Shown here in pieces: positions 24,826-31,396 of a stretch of 64,000 nucleotides of DNA (the stretch's first letter is position 1; every line of letters begins with the position of its first letter). The position numbers and the translations under genes are program-made. Source of the DNA: Asanoa hainanensis (GTDB lineage Bacteria; Actinomycetota; Actinomycetes; Mycobacteriales; Micromonosporaceae); the NCBI RefSeq assembly GCF_900188485.1, contig NZ_FZPH01000012.1, forward strand, positions 124,001 through 188,000, given 5' to 3'. Under the pieces are notes generated by a model. It saw only the letters and a program-made list of their open reading frames with translations, ran no database searches and was not told the origin of the DNA.

Positions 24826-26161
24826 GAGCCGGACGTCGGTGCGCTTCCGCACGACAGCGGTGGCCGTGCTCGTGGTCGCCGCCGCCCTGCTGGTTGGGGC
24901 GGTCGTGCTGGTGGCGCTGGTGCGCGACTCGCTACGTGACGGGCTGGAGGCCACCGCCGAGCAGCGCGCCTCGGCCATCGCGGCGGAGATCCGCGTCTCG
25001 GGCCTGCCGGCGAGCGAGCCGTCGGGCGAGTGGGCGGAGGAGGCTCTGGACGAGGACGACGACGAGGATCTCGTTTGGCAGGTGGCCGACGCCGACGGCG
25101 CCGTCCTGCGCTCGTCCCGACCCCTGCGCTCGACGTTGGAGGAGGACGACCGCGGCTATCTCGTGGTCACCGAAGACGCCGACCCGTACACCGTCTTGGT
25201 CGGTGTCTCCCTGGAGGAGGTCGCCGACTCGACCGCCGCGCTGGTCACTCCGCTGATGGTCGGTGTGCCGTCGCTGCTGCTGCTGGTGGGCGGCACCGTG
25301 TGGGTGGTGGCGGGCCGGGCGCTCGCGCCGATCGAGCGCATCCGGCGCGAGGTCGAGGAGATCACCGGCGATCGGCTCGACCGGCGCGTGCCCGAACCGC
25401 GATCCCGCGACGAGGTCCACCGCATGGCCCGGACGATGAACCAGATGCTGGGCCGGCTGCAGGACTCGCGCGACCGGCAGCAGCAGTTCGTCGCCGACGC
25501 CTCGCACGAGCTCCGGTCGCCGCTGGCCTCCATCCGCCAGGCGGCCGAGGTGGCCCGCGACCACCCCGGAGCCCTGCCCGAGGGTGAGCTCACCGCTGCC
25601 GTGCTCGAGGAGTCGGCCCGCATGCAGCGGCTGGTCGAGCAGCTGCTGCTGCTCACTCGGGATGGGGTCGGCCGTGCCCCGCACGACGTCGACCTCGACG
25701 ACCTGGCGCTGGCGGAGGCCCGCCGCGTCGCCCGGTCCGGGCTGGAGGTCGACACCGCCGGAGTCGGGGCCGGACGGGTGCGGGGTGACCCGACCGCACT
25801 CGCCCAGATCGTGCGCAACCTGGTCGACAACGCCGCCCGGCACGCCACCGGCACCGTGGCCATCGCGGTCCGGGAGACCGGCGACGGAGTGGAGATCATC
25901 GTCGAGGACGACGGTGCGGGCGTCCCACCGGAACACCGGGAACGGATCTTCGAGCGGTTCGTGCGGCTCGACGAGGCCCGGACCAAGGACGCCGGCGGCA
26001 GCGGGCTCGGCCTGGCGATCGTCAAAGAGACCGTCACGGCCCACGGCGGCACCGTCACGGTCGCGACGTCCGCCCTGGGCGGTGCGCGCTTCGTCGTACG
26101 CCTCGCCGTGAACGGACTTTCAGGTGGGTTTCAGGCACGGACCCGCACGATCCACCCATGA
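24818..26161 (+). CDS. OmpR-family sensor histidine kinase
   Basis: 447-aa two-pass membrane kinase. Transmembrane helices at about residues 13-37 and 140-165 enclose an extracytoplasmic sensor of about 100 residues with an unusual acidic patch (EEALDEDDDEDLVW). A HAMP linker follows (RALAPIERIRREVEEIT), then the HisKA H box with His230 in ADASHELRSPL, and HATPase with N box NLVDNAARHA and G2 box GGSGLGLAIVKETV. It begins with GTG at 24818. Its stop overlaps the ATG of the PepSY gene. The acidic sensor patch might bind a cation or cationic peptide (inference). Confidence 0.9.
   Translation: MAESRTSVRFRTTAVAVLVVAAALLVGAVVLVALVRDSLRDGLEATAEQRASAIAAEIRVSGLPASEPSGEWAEEALDEDDDEDLVWQVADADGAVLRSSRPLRSTLEEDDRGYLVVTEDADPYTVLVGVSLEEVADSTAALVTPLMVGVPSLLLLVGGTVWVVAGRALAPIERIRREVEEITGDRLDRRVPEPRSRDEVHRMARTMNQMLGRLQDSRDRQQQFVADASHELRSPLASIRQAAEVARDHPGALPEGELTAAVLEESARMQRLVEQLLLLTRDGVGRAPHDVDLDDLALAEARRVARSGLEVDTAGVGAGRVRGDPTALAQIVRNLVDNAARHATGTVAIAVRETGDGVEIIVEDDGAGVPPEHRERIFERFVRLDEARTKDAGGSGLGLAIVKETVTAHGGTVTVATSALGGARFVVRLAVNGLSGGFQARTRTIHP
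26118..26134 (+). promoter_or_regulatory. TTTCAG-N5-TTTCAG operator upstream of the PepSY gene
   Basis: TTTCAG at 26118-26123 and again at 26129-26134 repeat with an 11-base period, inside the 3' end of the kinase gene and 24 bases before the PepSY ATG. It matches the site in front of the response-regulator gene, so the PepSY gene probably has its own regulated promoter besides operon read-through. Confidence 0.6.
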
Positions 26162-26640
26162 AGATTTCCAAGCGCGCCGTCGTCATCACCGCCGCGGCCG
26201 TCGTCGCACTCGGCACGGGCGGAGCGATCTGGGCCACCACCGCGAGCGCCGACGTCCAGGGCGGCGAGCGCGAGCGGGTCGCCAACGCGGCCACCCAGGC
26301 GGTCCCCGGGACGGTCCAGGACGTCGAGACCAGCGACGATCCCGGCGAGGCGTACGAGGTGGAGGTTCGCAAGGACGACGGCAGCGAGGTGGACGTCGCC
26401 CTGGACAAGGACCTCAAGGTGGTCGGCCAGGACAACTCCGACCGGGTGCTCACGGCCGCCGAGCGGGCGTCGGCCGAGCAGGCGGCGCTGGCCGCCGTCG
26501 GCGGTGGCACGGTCACCGCGGTGGAGGGCGGCGACGACGGGTCGGCCTACGAGGTCGACGTCCACGACGCAGCCGGCGCCGAATGGGACGTCGACCTCGA
26601 CGCCGGATTCACGGTGTTGAGCAAGACGGCCGACGACTGA
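26158..26640 (+). CDS. Secreted or membrane-anchored protein with two PepSY repeats
   Basis: 160-aa exported protein with a signal peptide or anchor at residues 1-31 (KISKRAVVITAAAVVALG, ending TASADV). Two PepSY-type repeats follow: ERVANAATQAVPG...AYEVEVRKDDGSEVDVALD and ERASAEQAALAAVGGG...AYEVDVHDAAGAEWDVDLD. PepSY proteins inhibit peptidases or modulate extracytoplasmic sensors. In actinomycetes they often sit with OmpR-type two-component systems, as here. A likely role is output or feedback for the upstream kinase. The ATG overlaps the kinase stop. Confidence 0.85.
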   Translation: MKISKRAVVITAAAVVALGTGGAIWATTASADVQGGERERVANAATQAVPGTVQDVETSDDPGEAYEVEVRKDDGSEVDVALDKDLKVVGQDNSDRVLTAAERASAEQAALAAVGGGTVTAVEGGDDGSAYEVDVHDAAGAEWDVDLDAGFTVLSKTADD

Positions 26641-26658
26641 CGGGGTGTGAGCAGGAGC

Positions 26659-26692
26659 GCGGTGGCGGCGGCCGGCTGGCCACCGCCACCGC
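26659..26692 (+). terminator. Hairpin after the PepSY gene
   Basis: A 10-bp inverted repeat (GCGGTGGCGG at 26659-26668, CCGCCACCGC at 26683-26692, 14-base spacer) lies 19 bases after the PepSY stop and before the promoter of the next gene. It is a probable terminator without a T tract. Confidence 0.6.
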
Positions 26693-26700
26693 CCGAGTCG

Positions 26701-26706
26701 TAGAGT
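26701..26706 (+). promoter_or_regulatory. Candidate -10 element for a leaderless EamA-like gene
   Basis: TAGAGT ends 8 bases before the GTG at 26715, and no Shine-Dalgarno sequence precedes that codon. The arrangement fits a leaderless transcript. Confidence 0.4.
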
Positions 26707-26714
26707 CCCGCGGC

Positions 26715-27608
26715 GTGACCTTGGCTGTTGGATTCGGCGTCCTGGCGGCGTTCCTGTTCGCCGCCGCCGCCTCGCTCCAGCAGCAGGCCGCGCAGCGGCA
26801 CCGGGCGGAGGACGGCCCGCACCGGCGCACGGACGTGTTCGTGGGGCTGCTGCGGCTGATCAGGCGACTGGTCCGCGAGCCGCTGTGGCTGGTCGGCTGG
26901 GTCACCAACCTCGGCGGTTTCGGCGCCCAGGCGATCGCGCTCCGGTTCGGGTCGGTCGCGCTGGTCCAGCCGCTGCTCGTCACCCAATTGCTGTTCGCGA
27001 TGCCGATGGCGGCGGCCTGGCAACGACGCCGCCCGGGCCGGCGCGACTGGCGGGCCGCGATCCTGATCTGCGGCGGCCTCGTGACGTTCTTCGCGGTGCG
27101 CGGCATCGCACCGCAGGACGGCCAGCCCAACCGGACCCACGTGCTGCTGGGCTGCCTCGTCGCGGTGGCCGCGGTCCTGCTGATCCTGCCGTTCAGCGAG
27201 GGCCGGCCGCGCCTGGTCCGGGCCACGATGATCGCGATCGCGGCCGGCATCTGCTACGCCATCAGCGCCGCGATGATCAAGCTCACCACCGACGACCTGC
27301 TGACCCGCGGCGCCCTGGCCACCGCCCGCGACTGGCCGGGCTACGTCCTGGCGGCGTCCACGCTGAGCGGCCTGGTCCTGGGCCAGGGTGCGCTGGCGGC
27401 GGGATCGTTGCCGTCGGCGGTCGCCGCCATGTCGATCACCAACCCGGTGGCCAGCTACCTGCTCGGCGTCTACGCGTTCGCGGTCGAACCGCCGAGCACC
27501 ACCAGCGCCCTGATCGGCCTGGCCGCCGCTGGCGCCCTGACCTCCCTCGGCGCGGTCGGCCTGGCGCACTCACCGCTGGTCCGCGCACCCCGACCAGTCC
27601 TGAGCTAG
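26715..27608 (+). CDS. EamA/DMT-like multispan transporter
   Basis: 297-aa integral membrane protein with nine to ten predicted helices in two similar halves, as in drug/metabolite transporters. It begins with a hydrophobic segment (LAVGFGVLAAFLFAAAASLQQQAA). The cytoplasmic loops are Arg-rich (RHRAEDGPHRRTD; RRRPGRRDWR). The substrate is unknown. The frame is open back to 26124, but the long Gly/Arg-rich extension is the shadow of the PepSY gene; I start at GTG 26715, where the first helix begins and a -10 element is correctly spaced. Confidence 0.75.
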   Translation: MTLAVGFGVLAAFLFAAAASLQQQAAQRHRAEDGPHRRTDVFVGLLRLIRRLVREPLWLVGWVTNLGGFGAQAIALRFGSVALVQPLLVTQLLFAMPMAAAWQRRRPGRRDWRAAILICGGLVTFFAVRGIAPQDGQPNRTHVLLGCLVAVAAVLLILPFSEGRPRLVRATMIAIAAGICYAISAAMIKLTTDDLLTRGALATARDWPGYVLAASTLSGLVLGQGALAAGSLPSAVAAMSITNPVASYLLGVYAFAVEPPSTTSALIGLAAAGALTSLGAVGLAHSPLVRAPRPVLS

Positions 27609-27624
27609 TGGACTAAATAGTCCA
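27609..27624. promoter_or_regulatory. TetR-type operator copy A
   Basis: TGGACTAAATAGTCCA has two perfect 7-base arms (TGGACTA / TAGTCCA) around AA. It lies in the 20-base gap between the convergent ends of the transporter gene and the tetR gene. The same design, TGGACGAAATGGTCCA, occurs at 28385, in front of the operon next to tetR. Two copies on either side of one regulator gene make it the likely ligand. Confidence 0.55.
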
Positions 27625-27628
27625 GCCT

Positions 27629-28273
27629 TTAGCGGGGCGGCTCCACGAGGAACGACTTGATGTGGTCCAGCGCCATGTCGAGGGCGACTTCCATCGGTGC
27701 GACGTCGTGTGCGGCGTTCGCCAGGAGGTAGCCGCCCTGCAGCGCGGCCATCAGGCCCGTGGCCAGCTTCTCCGGATCGGCGTCCGGGCGCAGCGCGCCG
27801 CTGTCACGCATCCGGTGCAGGCCGTCACTGATCAGTTTTTCCCATTGGTCGAAGGTCTCGGACAGCATCGAGCGGGACTGCTCGTCCTGGTCGGAGAGCT
27901 CGACGGCCATCGAACCGAGACCGCACCCGTACCTGCCGTTGTTGAGCGCGTTGGCTTGCACCAGCGCGTTGCGCCAGCGGACCAGCCCGGAGAAGGACCT
28001 CAGCCGCTCCAGCCTGCCGCGCTCGCGCTGGATCACCAGCGCGCCGCGGTACTTGACCAGCGCGCGCACGAGCTCCTGCTTGTCGGCGAAGTGGTGGTAG
28101 AGCTGGGACTTGCTCGTCTGGCTCGCCTCGCGGACGTCGTCGAGGGTCGTGGCGTTGACGCCACGCACGAGCATCAGCTGGTTGGCCGCGTCGAGGATCC
28201 GCTCGCGGGTCGCTATGCCCCGTTGGCTGATCCTCCGCGGCTTCGCCGGCGCGATCACCTGCTCGTCGCCCAT
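27629..28273 (-). CDS. TetR-family repressor
   Basis: 214-aa one-component regulator. The N-terminal helix-turn-helix spans about residues 20-65 (IATRERILDAANQLMLVRG, then TLDDVREASQTSKSQLYHHF). The rest is the helical ligand-binding and dimer domain, with the C-terminal pattern of the TetR_C group seen near oxidoreductase operons (YGCGLGSMAVELSDQDEQ). Start: ATG at 28273, chosen because a TACACT -10 lies 6 bases upstream; in-frame ATGs at 28300 and 28336 have no ribosome site. It is divergent from the SnoaL-oxidoreductase-SRPBCC operon and is flanked by two copies of a 16-bp palindrome. Confidence 0.85.
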   Translation of the reverse strand: MGDEQVIAPAKPRRISQRGIATRERILDAANQLMLVRGVNATTLDDVREASQTSKSQLYHHFADKQELVRALVKYRGALVIQRERGRLERLRSFSGLVRWRNALVQANALNNGRYGCGLGSMAVELSDQDEQSRSMLSETFDQWEKLISDGLHRMRDSGALRPDADPEKLATGLMAALQGGYLLANAAHDVAPMEVALDMALDHIKSFLVEPPR

Positions 28274-28279
28274 CCGTGC

Positions 28280-28285
28280 AGTGTA
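28280..28285 (-). promoter_or_regulatory. Candidate -10 element for leaderless tetR
   Basis: On the minus strand TACACT lies 6 bases before the ATG at 28273, with no Shine-Dalgarno sequence between. This decides the start chosen for tetR. Confidence 0.4.
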
Positions 28286-28384
28286 TCCACGGTCGGCCAT
28301 GAGTGACGGGACCTTGGGGTCCACCCGGCGAGGCATCTTGCGTAGCCAGGGTACGGATGGACGTCGGCTGTCATCGCGCTAGGC

Positions 28385-28400
28385 TGGACGAAATGGTCCA
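28385..28400. promoter_or_regulatory. TetR-type operator copy B over the target promoter
   Basis: TGGACGAAATGGTCCA matches copy A at 27609 in 14 of 16 positions. A plausible promoter, TGGACG (28358-28363), 16 bases, TAGGCT (28380-28385), places the transcription start inside this palindrome, so repressor binding would block initiation of the operon starting at 28420. Confidence 0.6.
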
Positions 28401-28419
28401 ATAAGAAGAGGAAGCCGTG

Positions 28420-28827
28420 ATGTCCGATTCCTTCTTGCTGCCCACTGATCCCGAACAGGTCGTACCGTCGCTGGTCGAGCGGTTCAACTCCGGCGAGGTG
28501 AGCGCGATGCTGCCCTTGTACGAGGCGGACGCCGTGCTCGTCATGCGCGACGGGAGCACCGTCACCGGTCACACCGCCATCGCCGGCCAGCTCGAACCTG
28601 ACCTGAAGCACGGCCTGCCGCTGGACGCCAAGGCCCGCCACGTGTTCGTCGCCGGAGACCTCGCGGAGATCGTGCTGGACTGGGCGATCGAGGGCACCGG
28701 CCGCGACGGCGAGCACGTGCAGTTCGGAGGCACGGCCTGTGACGTCCTGCGGCGCGGCGCGGACGGGTTCTGGCGGTACGTGATCGACAACAACCAGGGT
28801 ACGGCCATGCGGGGAGGTGCCCGATGA
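28420..28827 (+). CDS. SnoaL-like/DUF4440-type protein
   Basis: 135-aa NTF2-fold protein. The pattern is clear: EQVVPSLVERFNSGEVSAMLPLYEADAVLV, then a GSTVTGHTAIAGQL segment and C-terminal strands ending in GFWRYVIDNNQG. Relatives are detoxifying or ring-modifying enzymes and binders of small hydrophobic molecules. GAGGAA precedes the ATG at 28420 (a GTG at 28417 is the alternative). It is the first gene of a three-gene operon with an oxidoreductase and an SRPBCC protein, under a TetR-type operator. Confidence 0.78.
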   Translation: MSDSFLLPTDPEQVVPSLVERFNSGEVSAMLPLYEADAVLVMRDGSTVTGHTAIAGQLEPDLKHGLPLDAKARHVFVAGDLAEIVLDWAIEGTGRDGEHVQFGGTACDVLRRGADGFWRYVIDNNQGTAMRGGAR

Positions 28828-29741
28828 AGGCGATCGTCGCGCCGAACGAGGCTGCCGGGACGGCCGGGATGACGCTGGTCGAGCGTCCGGAACCGGAGCC
28901 CGCGATCAACGACGTACTCGTCGAGGTGCACGCCTCCGGGTTCACCGCCGGCGAGTTGACGTGGCCCTCGACCTGGGCCGATCGCGCCGGCCAGGACCGG
29001 ACGTCGCCGATTCCCGGGCACGAGCTGGCCGGTGTGGTCACTGCCCTCGGCTACGGCACGACCGGGCTGTCGGTGGGACAGCGGGTGTTCGGCCTCACCG
29101 ACTGGACCCGGGACGGCACTTTGGCGGAGTACGCGGCCGTCGAGGCCCGCAACCTCGCACCATTGCCCGGAGACGTCGACTTCACCGTCGGCGCGAGCCT
29201 GCCGATCTCCGGTCTGACGGCCTGGCAGGGACTGTTCGACCACGGTCGCGTGAAGTCGGGGCAGAGCGTGCTCGTGCACGGCGCGGCCGGCGGGGTCGGA
29301 TCGCTGGTCACCCAGCTCGCGCGCGAGGCCGGCGCCTACGTCATCGGCACCGGGCATGCCGCCGCTCGCCAAACGGCACTCGACTTCGGCGCGCGGGAGT
29401 TCGTCGACCTCGACAACGAGTCGCTGGAAGCCGTCGGCGCGGTCGATCTGGTCTTCGACGTGTTCGGCGGTGACATCGGGAAGCGGTCGGCCGGGCTGGT
29501 GCGCGCGGGCGGAACGCTGGTGTCGGTCACGGGTCCGCCGCCGGCACGACCCAAGGACGGCCTGGCGATCGACTTCGTCGTCGAGGCCGATCGCGCCCAA
29601 CTCGGTAAGATTGTCGAACGGGTGCGGGACGGACGTCTGCGGACGGTCATCGGCACCGTCGCAACCCTCGCTGACGCCGTTGCGGCGCTCAACCCCACCG
29701 AGCGGGTCAAGGGAAAGACGATCATCCGCGTGCGCGCATGA
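28824..29741 (+). CDS. NADP-dependent quinone oxidoreductase-like MDR enzyme
   Basis: 305-aa medium-chain dehydrogenase/reductase without the zinc cysteines, as in quinone or enone reductases. The N-terminal GroES-like part contains SPIPGHELAGVVTALG. The Rossmann part has the NADP loop VLVHGAAGGVGSLVTQLA near residue 150. The C-terminus closes with LNPTERVKGKTIIRV. It probably reduces a reactive alkene or quinone in the cytoplasm. The ATG overlaps the SnoaL-like stop (ATGA). With the TetR-type operator this resembles inducible detoxification modules. Confidence 0.85.
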   Translation: MKAIVAPNEAAGTAGMTLVERPEPEPAINDVLVEVHASGFTAGELTWPSTWADRAGQDRTSPIPGHELAGVVTALGYGTTGLSVGQRVFGLTDWTRDGTLAEYAAVEARNLAPLPGDVDFTVGASLPISGLTAWQGLFDHGRVKSGQSVLVHGAAGGVGSLVTQLAREAGAYVIGTGHAAARQTALDFGAREFVDLDNESLEAVGAVDLVFDVFGGDIGKRSAGLVRAGGTLVSVTGPPPARPKDGLAIDFVVEADRAQLGKIVERVRDGRLRTVIGTVATLADAVAALNPTERVKGKTIIRVRA

Positions 29742-29755
29742 CGGGAGGATCCGGC

Positions 29756-30202
29756 ATGACGACGATTCACCTTCAGCGGACGACGACCGCGACTCCCGAG
29801 GAGTTCGTCGCCGCGTTGACCGATTTCGGGCCTGGCCGGTCCGAGGTCTTCAGCCGCAGCGCCGACGGCTATCTCGAGGTGCACGAGAAGGGCACCGATC
29901 AGGCCGACGTCACCGAGGGCTCGGGCGGCATCTGGGAACGGATGCACTACGACTGGTCCGACGTGCACCACGTCGTGGTCACCACCACGGACTCCAACAC
30001 GTGGGGTGGCGGGTCGGGCTTCACGTACACGCTGAGCCCGCGACCCGACGGAACGACCACTGTGGACCTGGTCGAGGTGCGTGACGGCAAGACCCTGCGG
30101 GGGCGCGCACTCGGGTTCGCGATCGGTTTCATCGGCAACCGGGTGCTGGGCAAGGAGCTGGAGCACGCCATCGAGGCCATCGAGGCCCGCAACAACGCGT
30201 GA
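29756..30202 (+). CDS. SRPBCC-fold (START/polyketide-cyclase-like) protein
   Basis: 148-aa protein with the helix-grip pattern: an N-terminal strand and helix (IHLQRTTTATPEEFVAALTDF), several beta strands (WERMHYDWSDVHHVVVTTTD, GSGFTYTLSPRPDG) and a long C-terminal helix (LGKELEHAIEAIEA). Such proteins bind hydrophobic ligands. An ATG at 29738 overlaps the previous stop, but the ATG at 29756 has GGGAGGA seven bases upstream, and the fold begins right there, so I prefer it. Last gene of the TetR-controlled operon, followed by a very strong terminator. Confidence 0.72.
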   Translation: MTTIHLQRTTTATPEEFVAALTDFGPGRSEVFSRSADGYLEVHEKGTDQADVTEGSGGIWERMHYDWSDVHHVVVTTTDSNTWGGGSGFTYTLSPRPDGTTTVDLVEVRDGKTLRGRALGFAIGFIGNRVLGKELEHAIEAIEARNNA

Positions 30203-30238
30203 GGGCGCGTCCACCGCACGACAGCGGTGGACGCGCCC
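30203..30238. terminator. Strong bidirectional terminator hairpin
   Basis: A perfect 15-bp stem (GGGCGCGTCCACCGC at 30203-30217, its complement at 30224-30238) with a 6-base loop starts at the stop codon of the SRPBCC gene and ends 13 bases before the msrA stop on the other strand. Confidence 0.92.
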
Positions 30239-30251
30239 GTTCAGCCTGTCG

Positions 30252-30806
30252 TCAGGCCGAGGTCGCGGTGCGCCTGGGGAGCACCCAGTCCGGCCGCGGG
30301 AAGTGGCACGTGTAGCCGTTCGGGTAGTTGACCAGGTAGTCCTGGTGCTCGGGCTCGGCCTCCCAGAACGGGGCGGCCGGCTCGATCGTCGTGACGGCCT
30401 TGCCCGGCCACAACCCGGACGCGTCGACGTCCGCGATGGTGTCGCGGGCGACCCGCTCCTGCTCGTCGGTGAGCGGGAAGATCGCCGAGCGGTAGCTCGA
30501 GCCCATGTCGTTGCCCTGGCGGTTCAACGTCGACGGGTCGTGGATCTGGAAGAAGAACGCCAGGATGTCGCGGTACGTCGTCTGCGTCGGGTCGAAGACG
30601 ATCTCGACCGCCTCGGCGTGGCCGGGGTGGTTGCGGTAGGTCGCGTGATCGTTGTCGCCGCCGGTGTAGCCGACGCGCGTGTCCAACACGCCGGTCTGGC
30701 GACGAATGAGATCCTCCATGCCCCAGAAACACCCGCCGGCCAGGACGGCCGTCTCGGTGCCCGGCTCCTGGGTGACGCGTCCGGTGTCGTTGACTCCGCT
30801 GGTCAT
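30252..30806 (-). CDS. msrA: Peptide methionine-S-sulfoxide reductase MsrA
   Basis: 184-aa repair enzyme that reduces the S epimer of methionine sulfoxide using thioredoxin. The catalytic motif [10 protein letters not shown] holds Cys26. [24 protein letters not shown] and [24 protein letters not shown] are hallmark stretches. A second Cys lies in [10 protein letters not shown] near the end and could resolve the catalytic disulfide. It overlaps msrB by 4 bases (ATGA on the minus strand), so the two enzymes for both epimers are made together. Confidence 0.95.
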   Translation of the reverse strand: MTSGVNDTGRVTQEPGTETAVLAGGCFWGMEDLIRRQTGVLDTRVGYTGGDNDHATYRNHPGHAEAVEIVFDPTQTTYRDILAFFFQIHDPSTLNRQGNDMGSSYRSAIFPLTDEQERVARDTIADVDASGLWPGKAVTTIEPAAPFWEAEPEHQDYLVNYPNGYTCHFPRPDWVLPRRTATSA

Positions 30807-31273
30807 GATGCGTTCTCCTTCGTAACGTCCGGCTCGAACAGCGAGCGGTATTCTCCGTAGCCCTGCGCCTCGAGCTCCGAGACGGGGATGAACCGCAGCG
30901 CGGCCGAGTTCATGCAGTAACGCAATCCTCCCGCGTCGGCCGGTCCGTCATCGAACAGGTGGCCGAGGTGGCTGTCGGCGCCGGCAGACCGTACCTCGGT
31001 GCGGGTCATCCAGAGCGTTCTGTCGGTCTTTGTCCGGACAACGTCGCCGTCGATCGGCTTGGTGAAGCTGGGCCATCCGGTGCCACTGTCGTACTTGTCG
31101 GTCGACGAGAACAGCGGCTGCCCGGAGACCACGTCGACGTAGATCCCGCGCTCGTGGTTGTCCCAGTACTCGTTCCGGAACGGGGGCTCCGTCCCGTCCT
31201 GCTGGGTAACGCTGAACTGGGTGTCGGTGAGACGACCAACGGCGTCCGCGGTCTTGCGGTAGTCGTGTGACAC
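30803..31273 (-). CDS. msrB: Peptide methionine-R-sulfoxide reductase MsrB, zinc-free type
   Basis: 156-aa enzyme for the R epimer, first gene of the msrB-msrA operon. Typical motifs are GTGWPSF (about 64-70), [11 protein letters not shown] and [11 protein letters not shown] with catalytic Cys120. That is the only cysteine in the protein: both CxxC zinc pairs of the common form are absent, and so is a resolving Cys. Start: GTG at 31273, with GAGGAGAG five bases upstream; the open frame continues to 31318 without a site. Confidence 0.93.
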   Translation of the reverse strand: MSHDYRKTADAVGRLTDTQFSVTQQDGTEPPFRNEYWDNHERGIYVDVVSGQPLFSSTDKYDSGTGWPSFTKPIDGDVVRTKTDRTLWMTRTEVRSAGADSHLGHLFDDGPADAGGLRYCMNSAALRFIPVSELEAQGYGEYRSLFEPDVTKENAS

Positions 31274-31396
31274 GATCTCTCCTCTTCTGCCGCCGCTGGC
31301 TGCGGCGTCACCTGTCACAACACCGCCGGGGGTGGTTTTGGTCCCGGGCTTCCTGAGAACTCCCTGTGACCGGGGTCTCGGGCGGAGCCGGCCAGG

